Assembly: GCA_902805735.1 (NCBI GenBank) | Contig: CADCTW010000189.1 | Coordinates: 1-38,584, forward strand | DNA length: 38,584 nt | Reading direction: 5' to 3' | From: an uncultured Gemmatimonadota bacterium | Lineage (GTDB): Bacteria; Gemmatimonadota; Gemmatimonadetes; Longimicrobiales; Longimicrobiaceae | Part shown: positions 38,203 through 38,584 of the stretch, piece by piece | Numbering within the stretch: position 1 is the first letter of the stretch | Layout: the number at the start of each line of letters is the position of its first letter | Notes under the pieces: model-generated | The model's database searches: none | Told to the model about the DNA's origin: nothing | The model's input: the letters and a program-made list of their open reading frames with translations, nothing else | Made by a program: the position numbers and the translations under genes

Positions 38203-38584
38203 TCAAAACGGCAGCCCCATGTCGAAGTACACCCGCCCGCTCTCGCCGTGTGCGTACGCCACGCTCACGGTGCGGTCCAGGAAGTGGAAGAAGAGGCCGC
38301 CCCCGGCGGCCCTGTGCCACCCGCCGGGGGAATCGCCGTCCACGTACACGCGGCCGGCGTCGGCCAGGGCGAAGGCGCCCAGGGTGCCGCGCACGCCCAG
38401 GTTGGCGCGGAAGAGCGGCTGGCGCACCTCCACGCTGCCGTGCACCGCGCGGTCGCCCGCGAAGCGCTGCCCGCCGAAGCCGCGCAGCGACCCGCCGCCG
38501 CCGATGAACGCCGCCTCCTGCAGCGGGAAGTCGCCCCACGCCGCGCGCACGCCGCCGCGCAGCGCCAGCACCGGCCCCACGCGC
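38203..38584 (-). CDS. C-terminus of an Omp85/BamA-family (D15) outer membrane barrel
   Basis: The last 127 codons of a larger gene entering from the right edge. SLRGFGGQRFAGDRAVHGSVEVRQPLF is the Omp85 lid-loop and barrel signature (LRGF, then a GD-x-x-x-x-x-x-E-x-R strand). The final strand ends MGLPF, with the terminal aromatic recognised by the BAM machinery. It supports a Gram-negative cell envelope. It may be a BamA paralogue, TamA or another surface-antigen protein; the POTRA domains that would decide are outside the window. Confidence 0.85.
   Translation of the reverse strand, partial: RVGPVLALRGGVRAAWGDFPLQEAAFIGGGGSLRGFGGQRFAGDRAVHGSVEVRQPLFRANLGVRGTLGAFALADAGRVYVDGDSPGGWHRAAGGGLFFHFLDRTVSVAYAHGESGRVYFDMGLPF

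Overview
High-GC bacterial chromosome (roughly 70% GC), packed with genes and sprinkled with hairpin-forming intergenic repeats. The repeat with arms like ACACAGAGGCACAGAGA, the tandem low-complexity 'ACGGGE' lipoproteins and the overall gene style suggest a Longimicrobium-like Gemmatimonadota bacterium. That assignment rests on memory and gene style, not on a marker-gene comparison. No rRNA, tRNA, CRISPR array, transposase or phage gene was seen, so this looks like ordinary chromosome with some accessory patches.

Layout. 1-3100: start of a secreted-protein gene leaving the left edge, a charged secreted protein, a hairpin-rich gap, a subtilisin-like lipoprotein protease and a small membrane protein. 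3200-8150: uvrA (apparently leaderless), an AraC-type regulator and a divergent SDR-type oxidoreductase. 8160-11690 (minus strand): accA, ricT and metG, the last two overlapping by 4 bp. 11840-20160 (minus strand): a beta-helix protein, dnaE carrying a complete 427-residue intein with a LAGLIDADG endonuclease, and a long-chain-type acyl-CoA dehydrogenase. 20440-24110: a 59-residue lipoprotein, a TPR protein and an SDR fused to a DUF1990-like domain. 24185-29270: four tandem Thr/Ala-rich lipoproteins on the minus strand, divergent from an NtrB-like sensor kinase and an NtrC-like sigma-54 activator. 29340-30410: a decayed Ig-like/cupredoxin gene. 30835-33880: small hypothetical genes, a glutathionyl-hydroquinone reductase-like GST, a GNAT acetyltransferase and a 58-residue protein. 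33898-37952: a beta-propeller-like lipoprotein downstream of a 1055-residue polyphosphate kinase with an N-terminal CYTH-like domain. 38203-end: the C-terminus of an Omp85/BamA-type barrel.

How parts fit together. uvrA, dnaE, accA, metG and ricT are housekeeping genes. The kinase/regulator pair is probably one signalling system, and its divergent lipoprotein cluster is a natural but untested target. Between genes, mainly at 3' ends, sit 12 copies of one palindromic element (arms up to 29 bp) plus three further hairpin families. They probably act as bidirectional terminators or mRNA 3'-end stabilisers and are the most distinctive feature of the window. The most unusual proteins are the CYTH-PPK1 fusion and the intein-bearing DnaE.
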